The translations under genes and the position numbers were made by a program. Shown here piece after piece: positions 25,795 through 34,561 of a stretch of DNA of 64,000 bases; the first letter of the stretch is position 1; every line of letters starts with the position of its first letter. The notes below the pieces were generated by a model. That model did no database searches. It saw only the letters and a list, made by a program, of their open reading frames with translations, and had not been told where the DNA came from. This DNA is from Mangrovimicrobium sp033283325. GTDB lineage: Bacteria; Pseudomonadota; Gammaproteobacteria; Pseudomonadales; Halieaceae. The stretch lies in assembly GCA_033283325.1 (NCBI GenBank), contig JAWMQO010000001.1, positions 1,302,001 through 1,366,000 on the forward strand. The letters are read 5' to 3'.

Positions 25795-26814
25795 GTGAAC
25801 AAACCACTGTCATTCCAGATTCCCGCCAGCGAGCACCCCTTCGCCCCCTATGTCCGCATCCTGGGCAAGGGCAAGACCGGGAGCCGTTCCCTGTCGCGTG
25901 AGGAAGCCGCCGACGCATTCGGCATGATCCTCCGGGGTGAGGTCGAAGCGCTGCAACTGGGGGCCTTCCTGATGCTCCTGCGCGTGAAGGAAGAAACCGG
26001 CGAGGAACTCGCCGGCTTCGTCGATGCCTGCCGCGCAGCCATGGCGCCACCGCCCGCGGGGCTGCAGGTGGATCTCGACTGGTCCAGCTATGCCGGCAAG
26101 AAGCACCATCACCCCTGGTACCTGCTGACCCTGGTGCTGCTGGCGGATGCAGGCCATCGCATCCTGGTCCACGGTTGTGACGGCCACACACTCGGCCGCC
26201 TCTATACCGAGGATGCCATGCGCCAGCTCGGACTGCCCGTGGCCCGGGACTGGCAGCAGGCGGCAGAGCAACTCGACAGCGACAAGCTGAGCTACCTCCC
26301 CCTGCGCGCGTTCTGCCCGGCCCTGCATGAACTGGTACAACTGCGCCCCCTGCTCGGCCTGCGCTCCCCGGTCAACACCCTGACCCGGATGCTGAACCCC
26401 CTCGCGGCGCCCGCCAGCATCCAGAGCATCTTCCACCCCGCCTACGGCAACCTGCACCAGGATGCGGACCGGCTCCTGTCACAGCCGCATTCGCTGGTAT
26501 TCAAGGGCGAGAGTGGCGAAGTCGAGGTCAAGCCCCACGCCGACACCCGCCTGCAGTTCCTGCGCATGGGGCAGACGGAGGAAATCGTCCTCCCGCGCAC
26601 GATTTCCGGCCGTGTGGCAGACGTCGAACAACCCGCTGTAGATCCCCTGCGGGGCCTGTGGCGAGGCGAGATAGAGGACCGTTACGGCAGCGACGCCGTC
26701 ATCCACACTGCCGCTGTCGCCCTGCACTGCATGACTGCACAACGGGCACTGGAAGACTGCCTCGAAGAGGCCGGGTCGCTCTGGCACGCACGCGACCGCC
26801 AGCGCCTGAACTGA
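25795..26814 (+). CDS. ybiB: TrpD2/YbiB-type glycosyltransferase-fold DNA-binding protein
   Basis: 339 residues with a GTG start. It is related to anthranilate phosphoribosyltransferase (TrpD) but belongs to the YbiB/TrpD2 group, which binds nucleic acids and is reported to be SOS-linked in E. coli. The N-terminal helical bundle and the glycine-rich GKKHHHPWYLLTLVLLADAG region, which replaces the TrpD PRPP loop, are visible. It sits between tusE and trmA, a conserved setting. Its cellular reaction is not known. Confidence 0.85.
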   Translation: MNKPLSFQIPASEHPFAPYVRILGKGKTGSRSLSREEAADAFGMILRGEVEALQLGAFLMLLRVKEETGEELAGFVDACRAAMAPPPAGLQVDLDWSSYAGKKHHHPWYLLTLVLLADAGHRILVHGCDGHTLGRLYTEDAMRQLGLPVARDWQQAAEQLDSDKLSYLPLRAFCPALHELVQLRPLLGLRSPVNTLTRMLNPLAAPASIQSIFHPAYGNLHQDADRLLSQPHSLVFKGESGEVEVKPHADTRLQFLRMGQTEEIVLPRTISGRVADVEQPAVDPLRGLWRGEIEDRYGSDAVIHTAAVALHCMTAQRALEDCLEEAGSLWHARDRQRLN

Positions 26815-26815
26815 T

Positions 26816-27925
26816 ATGCCACTGTCAAATATTCAACCGCAGCGCTACCAGGAACTGCTGCGGGAAAAAGCCGATGCCACCGCCGCCCTGCTGGCGCCCT
26901 ATGCGGTCCCGGCGCCAGAGATTTTTCCCTCCACGCCCACCGGCTTTCGCATGCGCGCCGAGTTCCGTATCTGGCACGAGGGCGACGAACTCGATTACGT
27001 GATGTTCCCCCCCGGCGACCCGAAGTCGCCAATGCCGGTCAGGGACTTCCCCATTGCCTGCGAGACCATCCAGCAGCTGATGCCCGCCCTGCGGGAACGC
27101 CTCCGGGGCCTCACGGAACTACGGCGCAAACTGTTTCAGGTAGAGTTTCTCTCGACGCTGGCGGGCGATACCCTGGTCACCCTCGTCTACCACCGCAAGC
27201 TGGAGGCAGACTGGGAGCAGGCCGCAGAAATCCTGCGCGGCGACTTACAGCTACTGGTGCCCCGGCTCTCCCTCATCGGCCGCAGCCGCAAGCAAAAGCT
27301 GGTATTGGGAAATGACTGGGTCGTGGAAGAACTGCCCATCGAGGGCCGCACCTTCAGCTACCGCCAGTACGAGCAGGCCTTTACCCAGCCCAACGCCCGG
27401 GTAAATATCGAGATGATCCACTGGGCCTGCGCCCGCGCCGGTACTGCCGGCGGCGACCTGCTGGAATTGTATTGCGGCAACGGCAACTTCACCCTGCCGC
27501 TGGCGCGGCATTTCGACAACGTGATAGCCACCGAACTGGCCAAGACTTCGGTGCGGGCGGCGCAGCATAACATCGCCGAAAACGGCGTCGAAAACGTGCA
27601 GATGATCCGCCTCGCCGCGGAAGAAGTGACCCAGGCGATGCGCGGCGAGCGGGAGTTCCGCCGCCTCGCGAGCCTGCCCCGGCCGCTGGCGGAGTACCAA
27701 CTGGGCACAATCTTCGTCGACCCGCCGCGGGCCGGCCTGGACGAACACACCGTCACTATGGCCGCCGGATTTGAGCGGATCATCTACGTGTCCTGCAATC
27801 CGCAGACGCTGGCAAACAACCTCGAGGTATTGTCACGGACCCACCGGGTGGAAAACTTCGCCCTCTTCGACCAGTTTCCCTACACCGATCACATGGAGTG
27901 TGGCGTCTATCTGCTGCGACGCTAG
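26816..27925 (+). CDS. trmA: tRNA (uracil-54-C5)-methyltransferase
   Basis: 369 residues, SAM-dependent enzyme that makes ribothymidine in the T-loop of tRNAs. The SAM motif LELYCGNGNFTLPLA, the DPPRAGLD motif and the nucleophilic Cys327 in YVSCNPQTLANNL are present. FRMRAEFRIWHEG near the N-terminus is typical of TrmA. It begins one nt after ybiB. With the tus genes it forms a tRNA-modification cluster. Confidence 0.97.
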   Translation: MPLSNIQPQRYQELLREKADATAALLAPYAVPAPEIFPSTPTGFRMRAEFRIWHEGDELDYVMFPPGDPKSPMPVRDFPIACETIQQLMPALRERLRGLTELRRKLFQVEFLSTLAGDTLVTLVYHRKLEADWEQAAEILRGDLQLLVPRLSLIGRSRKQKLVLGNDWVVEELPIEGRTFSYRQYEQAFTQPNARVNIEMIHWACARAGTAGGDLLELYCGNGNFTLPLARHFDNVIATELAKTSVRAAQHNIAENGVENVQMIRLAAEEVTQAMRGEREFRRLASLPRPLAEYQLGTIFVDPPRAGLDEHTVTMAAGFERIIYVSCNPQTLANNLEVLSRTHRVENFALFDQFPYTDHMECGVYLLRR

Positions 27926-27953
27926 GCGGATCATCCAGCGCCAGGCGGCAAGG

Positions 27954-28850
27954 CTAACAGCGAATACCGAAGGCCAGCAGTCCCCTGCCGAGGACCTCGT
28001 CGAGGCGATCGGCATCGTCCTCGTCCACTTCGAGAGACTTGAGCTGCATGCTCTCGTAGATTTCCCGCTTGCGCAGGCGTTCACGCATCTCCCCCGGGCC
28101 GGAGCTCTGTTCCCAGCAATCGATGTAGATATTCCCCGAAGGCAGGTAAAAATCGGCGTATATGCTCTCTTCCACCGGCAGGTTGCGGTGCACGGCGTGG
28201 GCAAGCTGGGCCAGGTACAGCCAGTTGCAAACCAATACCTGCAACGGCGAGCTCAACGCGTGCCCATCGATACCCTCACCGCTATAGACTTTTTCGCTGC
28301 GGGCGAAGAGGTCAGGCTCACCCTCCTCCCCCGCGGACTCGGGCGCGGGGAACTGGTCCGACTGACGGGTCAGTTCCCGGTCCACCACCGGGTTGTCCAC
28401 GATCTCGTGGGGCCAGGTCACATAGAAGGCCCCGGAGGCTTCACTCTCGGCCTGCTGGCCGCCCATCCGCTTGCCCAGCGGCGTCAGTTCCCAGCCGAGG
28501 ACGGTGTGCTGCTGCAGGCCGATCTCCGCCAGCGCCCTGTTGATCTGGCGCGCGTGCAGGCGCGGGTAATAACGGCGCATGGAGGATGCGGTGATGCGCT
28601 GGTTTGACTCCAGCGCGGAGAGCAAGGGATGGTGGCTGAGGGTTGCAGGCCAAACGATATAGCGGCCAAAACGCTGGCTCTGCTGGTAACTGCCGCCCTC
28701 GAACTCCCCTTTCGGCAGCAGTACCCAGTTCTCACCAGAGCGGCGTATCCAGCCGTAATCCCGCAGGGTGGCGAACAACTGCTGGACAGGGATCTCCAGC
28801 TTGCGCGCCAGCGCCGTGGTGGAAAGCCGGGAGGGAGTGTCCTCGGCCAT
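27954..28850 (-). CDS. Hypothetical protein with winged-helix start and possible nuclease-fold end
   Basis: 298 residues, function not known to me. The N-terminal 60 residues (TTALARKLEIPVQQLFATLRDYGWI) look like a winged helix. A middle part has ASSMRRYYPRLHARQINRALAEIG, a second possible helix-turn-helix. The end shows a pattern resembling Vsr/PD-(D/E)xK folds: YADFYLPSGNIYIDCWE followed by MRERLRKREIYE. This is my inference from motif spacing, not a family hit. It overlaps nothing, is convergent to trmA, and lies 3 nt downstream of the dUTPase-like gene, implying cotranscription with a nucleotide-pool enzyme. Confidence 0.7.
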   Translation of the reverse strand: MAEDTPSRLSTTALARKLEIPVQQLFATLRDYGWIRRSGENWVLLPKGEFEGGSYQQSQRFGRYIVWPATLSHHPLLSALESNQRITASSMRRYYPRLHARQINRALAEIGLQQHTVLGWELTPLGKRMGGQQAESEASGAFYVTWPHEIVDNPVVDRELTRQSDQFPAPESAGEEGEPDLFARSEKVYSGEGIDGHALSSPLQVLVCNWLYLAQLAHAVHRNLPVEESIYADFYLPSGNIYIDCWEQSSGPGEMRERLRKREIYESMQLKSLEVDEDDADRLDEVLGRGLLAFGIRC

Positions 28851-28853
28851 CGC

Positions 28854-29480
28854 TCAGCCTGAAATACTCGCCTGGTAGCGTAGCGACAAGGCCGCGTAGA
28901 CCTTATCCGCGAAATCCGGCGCGGTGGCGTCCAGTTCAGCCTGCAGTTCCACGAGGTGCTCGTTGTCCTCGCGGCCCTGCCAGGTCTTGCTGTAGGTACC
29001 TTCCTTGTAACCGTGGTCCTGGCGGAAGAAGTTGAGCACGTTCTTGCCGATGTAGGATCGGTACAACTCGTCGAAATCCAGTTCCGCGGCGTACATCAGG
29101 TCGCGGAACAGGGAGGGCGAAAAACTCTTGCGCTGCAGGCAATCCAGGGCCAGTGCTTCAGTCGCTTCCCGCACCCCGAGGCCGGAGAACGTGTGGGTAG
29201 CGAGCTCGGTTTCGATCCCCGTGGCGATCTCCTCGATCGTCTTTTCCTGGTCGAAGAGCGCCGAGAGGCCGAAATGCCAGATATCGATCACTTCCAGGCG
29301 CACCTGCTCCATGTCCGGCTCCTGTTTTTTCCACCACTTGAAGCCGTAGTGGTCAATAAGTTCGCCACACTCGATCCATGCGGCGCGGTACCAGGCGAAA
29401 TCCTGGGCGACCCATTCGGGGTGGACCCGGGTATTCATACGGTCCTGCATGGTAAGCATGTTGATCAGCGCCTGTTTCAC
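28854..29480 (-). CDS. All-alpha dUTP diphosphatase-like protein
   Basis: 208 residues of the dimeric dUTPase/MazG-like all-alpha NTP pyrophosphatase superfamily. The metal-binding helices appear as WIECGELIDHYGFKWWK and LEVIDIWHF, with further acidic residues in DFDELYRSYIGKNVLNFFR. Such enzymes remove dUTP and supply dUMP. The gene heads a two-gene unit with the possible nuclease-fold protein. Substrate assignment is from family resemblance. Confidence 0.8.
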   Translation of the reverse strand: MKQALINMLTMQDRMNTRVHPEWVAQDFAWYRAAWIECGELIDHYGFKWWKKQEPDMEQVRLEVIDIWHFGLSALFDQEKTIEEIATGIETELATHTFSGLGVREATEALALDCLQRKSFSPSLFRDLMYAAELDFDELYRSYIGKNVLNFFRQDHGYKEGTYSKTWQGREDNEHLVELQAELDATAPDFADKVYAALSLRYQASISG

Positions 29481-29656
29481 AGCTGTCCTCGGTCAGTCTA
29501 CGTTGCGGTAAAGGGAGGAAGGATAGCAGTGCCCAGTGGGGCAAGGAAGCGCAAGCTTTTCAGTGGGAATTATGAAAAGCGGGTGGGAGCGAATTCAGGC
29601 AGGTGGCGCAGAGTAGTAGCGGGCTACCTACCGAGAGGGAAATGCCCTGAAGCTGG

Positions 29657-29688
29657 AAAAACCCACCCTCGCGGCGCACGAGGGTGGG
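29657..29688 (-). terminator. Terminator of the tandem sorted-protein genes
   Basis: Perfect 10-bp stem CCCACCCTCG/CGAGGGTGGG, followed on the minus strand by five Ts. It lies 23 nt after the stop of the downstream gene of the tandem pair. Confidence 0.9.
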
Positions 29689-29710
29689 CGAATCGCTTGC
29701 CGCCAGCTTT

Positions 29711-30313
29711 TCAGGCGTCGCCTATGGGGAATATCTCGTCACAGTACGCAGTTCCCAGAAGTGTGCCGTCACTGGGTATTGCCTCGCCTTCGAGGGCCGG
29801 GGGTGCCGAGGAACCGCCGTTCTCGTTACAGTAATACACCCGGGTACATTCGGATTCGCTTATGGGATTGTCGTTGGGGTCGAAGGCTTCGATAAGGGTA
29901 TAGCTGACTTCGACCGGCTTGCCGCAGGTATTGCTGAAGCACGGTGGCGGTGAATTTGTTTCGGCGGTATAGGTTTGAGAGCCGCTGCAGTCACTGGCAT
30001 CGACAGGCGGGACCGCGAGACCAGCGATGCTGCTCTGGGTGCCGATGATGGCAGAGGCGGTCACGCCGAACGCGAGCAGTGGCGCAATTGCCTTGACCAG
30101 CCACCCCTGGTTACGGGTGAGGCGGTAGACCACCACGGCGAGCAGCGCCGCCAGCATGAGAATGGCGTAGGTGCCCATAGTGGGTACAGCTTCCGGTACC
30201 TGGGCAGCCCAGGTGATCTGGAATGTGCTGCTTCCGATGGGTAAGGCGCCGCCGGCGAATGCTGGTGAAACCCCAGCGATGGCGGATGCGATGAATACAA
30301 AAGTCCTTCTCAT
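29711..30313 (-). CDS. Secreted protein with an internal PTMG sorting signal (midcut-by-XrtH type)
   Basis: 200 residues. A signal peptide (about 1–21) is followed by FQITWAAQVP, the short motif VPTMGTYA (about 43–50), a membrane helix and then basic residues (RLTRNQ). This is the architecture of an exosortase-H sorting signal (PTLxxWG-like, helix, Arg), but placed in the middle rather than at the C-terminus. A second hydrophobic helix and a Cys-containing C-terminal domain (SDCSGSQTYT, SNTCGKP, YYCNENGG) follow. The pattern matches proteins called 'midcut-by-XrtH'; XrtH itself is not in the window. Tandem paralogue of the next gene. Confidence 0.75.
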   Translation of the reverse strand: MRRTFVFIASAIAGVSPAFAGGALPIGSSTFQITWAAQVPEAVPTMGTYAILMLAALLAVVVYRLTRNQGWLVKAIAPLLAFGVTASAIIGTQSSIAGLAVPPVDASDCSGSQTYTAETNSPPPCFSNTCGKPVEVSYTLIEAFDPNDNPISESECTRVYYCNENGGSSAPPALEGEAIPSDGTLLGTAYCDEIFPIGDA

Positions 30314-30365
30314 ATCAATTTCCCCCTGATGAATGCGTGAATGTCCTGTCAGGCAGCGAGCAATA

Positions 30366-30959
30366 TCAGATCTCGCCGCCAAGTATTTCAGCGCAGAACG
30401 CAGTACCCAGTGCTGCGCCATTACTGGGGATGTCGTCGCCCTCGAGCGCCGGGGGCGCGCTGAAGCCGCCGCCTTCATCACAGTAATAATCCAGCGTACA
30501 ACTTTCCGCGGTCAGGGGACTGCCCTCGAAATCTTCCCCTTCGATGAAGGTATAACTGACGTTGACAGGCTTGCCACAGGTGTTTTTGAAACACGGAGGT
30601 GCCGAGTCGCCCGCAGTATAGGTTTCCGAACCACTGCAGTCGCTGGCGTCGATGGCCGAGAGCGCCATGCCTGCCACGGTGCGCTCGGCGCCGATCATGA
30701 CCGCGGTGGAAAGTCCAAAAGCCGCTACCGGCGTAATCGCCTTGACCAGCCAGCGCTGGTTACGGGTGAGCCTGAATGCGACCACTGCCAGCAGTGCCGC
30801 AAGCGCGAGCGTGGCGTAGGTGCCCAGTGTAGGCACCGCTGCCGGTACCTGAGCCGCCCAGGTGATCTGGAATGTGGAGTAGCCTGCGGGGGCTGCGCCC
30901 GCAAAAGCTGGAGACACGGCACCGATGGCCGTCGCGACAAATACTAATAACCTTCTCAT
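30366..30959 (-). CDS. Secreted protein with an internal PTLG sorting signal (midcut-by-XrtH type), paralogue
   Basis: 197 residues with the same layout as its neighbour: signal peptide MRRLLVFVATAIGAVSPAFA, FQITWAAQVP, VPTLGTYA, helix, RLTRNQRW, second helix, then a Cys-rich tail (SDCSGSETYT, KNTCGKP, YYCDEGGG). Alignment by eye shows roughly half of residues identical. The two leaders are also similar: both have TGACAGG about 35 nt upstream and a GGGGGAAA ribosome site. The duplication therefore included upstream DNA. It may be cut and either anchored or released at the cell surface; this is inference. Confidence 0.75.
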   Translation of the reverse strand: MRRLLVFVATAIGAVSPAFAGAAPAGYSTFQITWAAQVPAAVPTLGTYATLALAALLAVVAFRLTRNQRWLVKAITPVAAFGLSTAVMIGAERTVAGMALSAIDASDCSGSETYTAGDSAPPCFKNTCGKPVNVSYTFIEGEDFEGSPLTAESCTLDYYCDEGGGFSAPPALEGDDIPSNGAALGTAFCAEILGGEI

Positions 30960-31239
30960 TTCCCCCCCTTTTGATCTTGTTAAATCCCTGTCAAGAACAC
31001 CCTAATAAAAAACGGATATATTGACTAGACCCAAGCCTATGTTAATGGCAAAAATTACTATCGGGCTATTACATGAAATGACGCAGGGAAAGCCCTGGCA
31101 GGCTTTCCGGTCGAGCCTGGAAGTGATTCATAAATGCTTGTTATCCAACCCGAATAACATAAGCGCCAGCGGGAGCCCGGGGAAATCACCCGGCCAGTCG
31201 CCGGCGCCTGGCCCGGAGCCCGCTGGCGGACTACGCCGT
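30960..31239. other. Intergenic region between sorted-protein and sulfatase genes
   Basis: 280 nt. GCCAGCGGG (31165–31173) and CCCGCTGGC (31219–31227) form the base of a long GC-rich stem-loop 13 nt beyond the sulfatase stop, probably its 3' structure. A GTTAT/ATAAC mini-hairpin is near 31140–31158. AT-rich DNA at 30975–31030 likely carries the promoter of the tandem genes. A short frame at 31021–31251 has no coding character. Confidence 0.4.
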
Positions 31240-32763
31240 TTACTGCGATGAAGAGGTACTCTTCGCCTTCTGGATCGCCTCGTTGATATTCAGGGAGGCC
31301 GCCTCCTGCCGGGGCGGGAATTTCTCGAAGGTCGCGATGTGCTCCGTCAGCTTGGCGATGGCGGGCTGGAAGACCCAGCTCTTGCGCATGATCTGGTGGA
31401 ATCCGGTGACCCCGTCGTAGTGCTCCAGTGGGTCTTTGCGCAGGTTAAAGAGCTGGGGCATGGTGTGGAAGACCAGGTCCTCATAATAGCGCCCCCCCGG
31501 TTTGGTGGCGAAATGCATCTTCCAGGGGCCAACGCGGATCGCGGTCAGGCTGCTCTCGTAGTAATAGAAAAAGTAATTCCGCGCGGATTTGTCGCTCTTG
31601 CCGGTCCAGTAGTCGAGGTTGTTCTCGCCGTCGATATAGACCTTCTCCGATTTCATGTATTTTTCCCGCAGCTTCGGTTCGCCCAATGCCGCGGCAACGG
31701 TAGGGAATACATCCTCGTGGGAGGAAATCCCGTTGAGCTTGCTCCCAGCCGGGATATGGCCGGGCCAGCGGACCAGGAATGGCACGCGCACGCCCCCCTC
31801 CCAGGTGGTCATTTTCTCACCACGGAAACCGGTGGTACCGGCATCCGGCCAGCTGCTCTGCTCCGGACCGTTATCAGTGGTGTAAATGACAATGGTGTTA
31901 TCGGCGACGCCCAGTTCCTCGAGTTTGTCGAGCAGCTGCCCGACATGGCCGTCGTGCTCGATAAGACCACTGCCGAAGATGTCCTCCTCCGAGCTGATGC
32001 CAGTGGCCAGGTTGCGGCTTTCAGGCTTGAGCCGGGTGTAGACGTGCATCCGGCTACTGGCGTGCCAGATGAAGAAAGGCTTGTCTGCGGCCTTGGCGCG
32101 TTCCATGAAATCGAGGCTGCGGGCGAGGATTTCCTCGTCGAAAGTTTCCATCCGCTTGCGGGTCAGTGGGCCGGTGTCGATGATGCGGCCATCGGCGTAG
32201 GATTCGATAACACCACGGGGGCCGAATTTCTTGATGAATTCAGGGTCCTTCGGGTAGTCCGCCTGCTCAGGTTCCTCGGAGACGTTCAGGTGGTAGAGGT
32301 TGCCGTAGAACTCGTCAAAACCATGACGGGTCGGCAGGTGCTCGTCGAGGTCACCGAGGTGGTTCTTGCCGAACTGGGCCGTCATGTAGCCCCGCTCCTT
32401 GAGGAACTCGGCCATTGTGGGATCCGCTTCCTTGATGCCCAGGGGGTTGCCGGGCTGGCCGACAGTAGTGAGGCCGGTACGCACCGGCAACTGGCCCATC
32501 AGGAAGGCCGCGCGTCCCGCGGTGCAACTGGGCTGGGCGTAGTGGTCGGTAAACAGCGCGCCTTCGTTGGCTATCCGGTCGATGTTCGGGGTGGGATAGG
32601 TCATCCCGAGGGAATAGGCGCTGAGTGACAGGGAGGCGACGTCATCGACCATGATGGCGAGAATATTAGGTCTCTCCTTGGCGTAAGCGCCTGCGGAGAT
32701 TGCCAGCAACAGAAGACTGGCGATTGAACTACGGAACTTGCTACACAAACGGGGCGCAGGCAT
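31240..32763 (-). CDS. Periplasmic arylsulfatase-type sulfatase
   Basis: 507 residues with a signal peptide (cleavage near AGAYA-KE, about 28). Asp40-Asp41 (IMVDDVASL), Cys80 in PSCTAGRAAFLMGQ as the formylglycine position, GKNHLGD and YTTDNGPE are visible. The Cys motif is CTAGR, a variant known in arylsulfatases. It is shorter than the sulfatase at 17.5 kb and of a different subgroup. It lies downstream of the phosphoethanolamine transferase in the same direction, 143 nt away. The substrate is unknown. Confidence 0.92.
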   Translation of the reverse strand: MPAPRLCSKFRSSIASLLLLAISAGAYAKERPNILAIMVDDVASLSLSAYSLGMTYPTPNIDRIANEGALFTDHYAQPSCTAGRAAFLMGQLPVRTGLTTVGQPGNPLGIKEADPTMAEFLKERGYMTAQFGKNHLGDLDEHLPTRHGFDEFYGNLYHLNVSEEPEQADYPKDPEFIKKFGPRGVIESYADGRIIDTGPLTRKRMETFDEEILARSLDFMERAKAADKPFFIWHASSRMHVYTRLKPESRNLATGISSEEDIFGSGLIEHDGHVGQLLDKLEELGVADNTIVIYTTDNGPEQSSWPDAGTTGFRGEKMTTWEGGVRVPFLVRWPGHIPAGSKLNGISSHEDVFPTVAAALGEPKLREKYMKSEKVYIDGENNLDYWTGKSDKSARNYFFYYYESSLTAIRVGPWKMHFATKPGGRYYEDLVFHTMPQLFNLRKDPLEHYDGVTGFHQIMRKSWVFQPAIAKLTEHIATFEKFPPRQEAASLNINEAIQKAKSTSSSQ

Positions 32764-32906
32764 ATGAGAACTCCCAAGTTATCTCTCTGGGTTTGAATGG
32801 TGGCATGGGGGCCACCTCGATGCCTACTTTTTATAGTAGTTAAACCGGCCATTTGCCAGTCAGGTAGGGGAAACCGGCTCTCCTTGCGCCCTCCCGGGAT
32901 TCCCGG

Positions 32907-34559
32907 CTATATCTGGCTATGTATCGGGCCGCCCTCCCCGCTTGCCCGTTCGGCAAGGGAGTCGTCCGGTTCTTCCTCGAGAATCAGTAGCGGAGTCACC
33001 TCCCGGCAGTCAGACACCGACACTTCGAAGACAGCCAGCAATGAACAATACAGATTGTCGTGACTGAACGCGGCCCCGGACTGTGCCTCGGTACTGCCGA
33101 GATCAAAATCGGAGTTCGGCGGCAACCATGCGATAGCGGCAACCTGCTTCTGGGCCGATGGCGCGAACTCATAGGGCAGCCCATGAAGGTAGATATTGTT
33201 CTCCCCAAGTGATTCACCGTGATCGCTGACATAGAGCAACGCTGTCTCATATTGGGGGTAGCCTTTCAGCAGTTCGATGCTGTCGGCGATGAACGTATCT
33301 GCATAGAGGATGGTGTTGTCGTAGGCGTTGAGCAGTTCATCGGCCGAGCACTGGCTCAGGTGATTGGTCTGGCAAGTCGGCTGGAAGCGGCCGTATTCCT
33401 CGGGGTAGCGCTTGTAATACTCGGGGCCGTGACTGCCCATGGAGTGCAGCAGAATAAAGATGTCCTGCCCGGGGTGATTCGAAATGTAGTCATCCAGGCC
33501 CGAGAGCATGCCTTCATCACGACATTCCGGATCGCAAACCGGGTTCACGTCCGGGCTTTTATACGACTGGTAGGTGACACGATCGGCGACCCCCTTGGAG
33601 GACGAGTTGTTGTCGCGCCACAGGACAGCGACCCCCTGCCGCTCGAGCACATCGAGGACGTTCTCACTGCGGAAAATCGCATCATCGGAAAAATCCCTGC
33701 GCTTGAACGGTGAGAACATGCAGGGAACGGATACCGCAGTTGCGGTACCGCAACTGCTGAAGTCGGTAAAGGTGACGAGGTCGTCCATCGCCGCAAGGCG
33801 AGGTGTTGTCTGCCGCTTGTAGCCGTTGAGTCCAAGGTGATCCGCGCGGACCGTTTCCCCAACGATCATGATAACCAGTTCGGGAGCCTCTTCGTCTGCC
33901 TCGATCTTCCTGTCATCGAAAACCGTGCGGGCCAGCACGAGAGGCTCGCTGAAGCGATCGGAAAGCGTGTCGGAGGTCAGCTTCGCCAGTGAATACAAAG
34001 GCGTTACCGGCGTGGCGAAATAACGCGCCGATTTGTGTTCCCGGAAAAACGTCGTGTAGTCCGCGGAAAACGGGAAGAGTGAAAGCAGGATGGACGCAGT
34101 CGCGATTGCGACAGCCGTCACCTTGGAAAGCAGTTCCCGCTGCAGAGGCTGCAGCAACAAGTTTATCCTCAGTAAGAAAACCGCAGGTACCACGCCAAAC
34201 AAGAACAGGATCGCGATCAGGGTGCCGCTCAGCAGTTCACCGGCCTCACCCGGATCGGTCTGCAGCACATTCCGGAGCATGCCGGCATCTGTTACCACAC
34301 CATATACGGAAGAAAAATAGCTGCTAGCCGCGGCGGCCAAAAAGCCGATGGCAAGGACAGGCTTCGTGGTGTAGCGACTTGCCAGGAGTGAAAATAATAG
34401 AAAATGCACACCCCACAGGAAGACGAATGCCGAGACAGCTAGAGGGACACTGTTCAGGTTGGCCGTATAAAAGCGGGTAAAAAACGGCACATTGAACAGC
34501 CCGGTGTAAACCAGGCAGGCAATGGCGATTACCTGGTATTGCCTGCTGAGCAGCTTCAT
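32907..34559 (-). CDS. EptA-like phosphoethanolamine transferase
   Basis: 550 residues. Five N-terminal membrane helices (to about 170) are followed by a periplasmic alkaline-phosphatase-fold domain. The zinc ligand Glu235 (VGETVRAD), nucleophile Thr272 in SCGTATAVSVPC, and YVSDHGESLGENNIYLHG are the signatures of EptA/MCR enzymes, which move phosphoethanolamine from phosphatidylethanolamine to lipid A. Paired cysteines in the catalytic domain fit periplasmic disulfides. The ATG overlaps context with the PAP2 gene 2 nt upstream. Lipid A is the likely acceptor, which would change polymyxin binding; acceptor and effect are inferred. Confidence 0.93.
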   Translation of the reverse strand: MKLLSRQYQVIAIACLVYTGLFNVPFFTRFYTANLNSVPLAVSAFVFLWGVHFLLFSLLASRYTTKPVLAIGFLAAAASSYFSSVYGVVTDAGMLRNVLQTDPGEAGELLSGTLIAILFLFGVVPAVFLLRINLLLQPLQRELLSKVTAVAIATASILLSLFPFSADYTTFFREHKSARYFATPVTPLYSLAKLTSDTLSDRFSEPLVLARTVFDDRKIEADEEAPELVIMIVGETVRADHLGLNGYKRQTTPRLAAMDDLVTFTDFSSCGTATAVSVPCMFSPFKRRDFSDDAIFRSENVLDVLERQGVAVLWRDNNSSSKGVADRVTYQSYKSPDVNPVCDPECRDEGMLSGLDDYISNHPGQDIFILLHSMGSHGPEYYKRYPEEYGRFQPTCQTNHLSQCSADELLNAYDNTILYADTFIADSIELLKGYPQYETALLYVSDHGESLGENNIYLHGLPYEFAPSAQKQVAAIAWLPPNSDFDLGSTEAQSGAAFSHDNLYCSLLAVFEVSVSDCREVTPLLILEEEPDDSLAERASGEGGPIHSQI

Positions 34560-34561
34560 GA

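Noticed and set aside
31021..31251. A 76-codon plus-strand frame between the sorted-protein and sulfatase genes
   Set aside because: It runs through a GC-rich stem-loop at the end of the sulfatase message and has no ribosome site.
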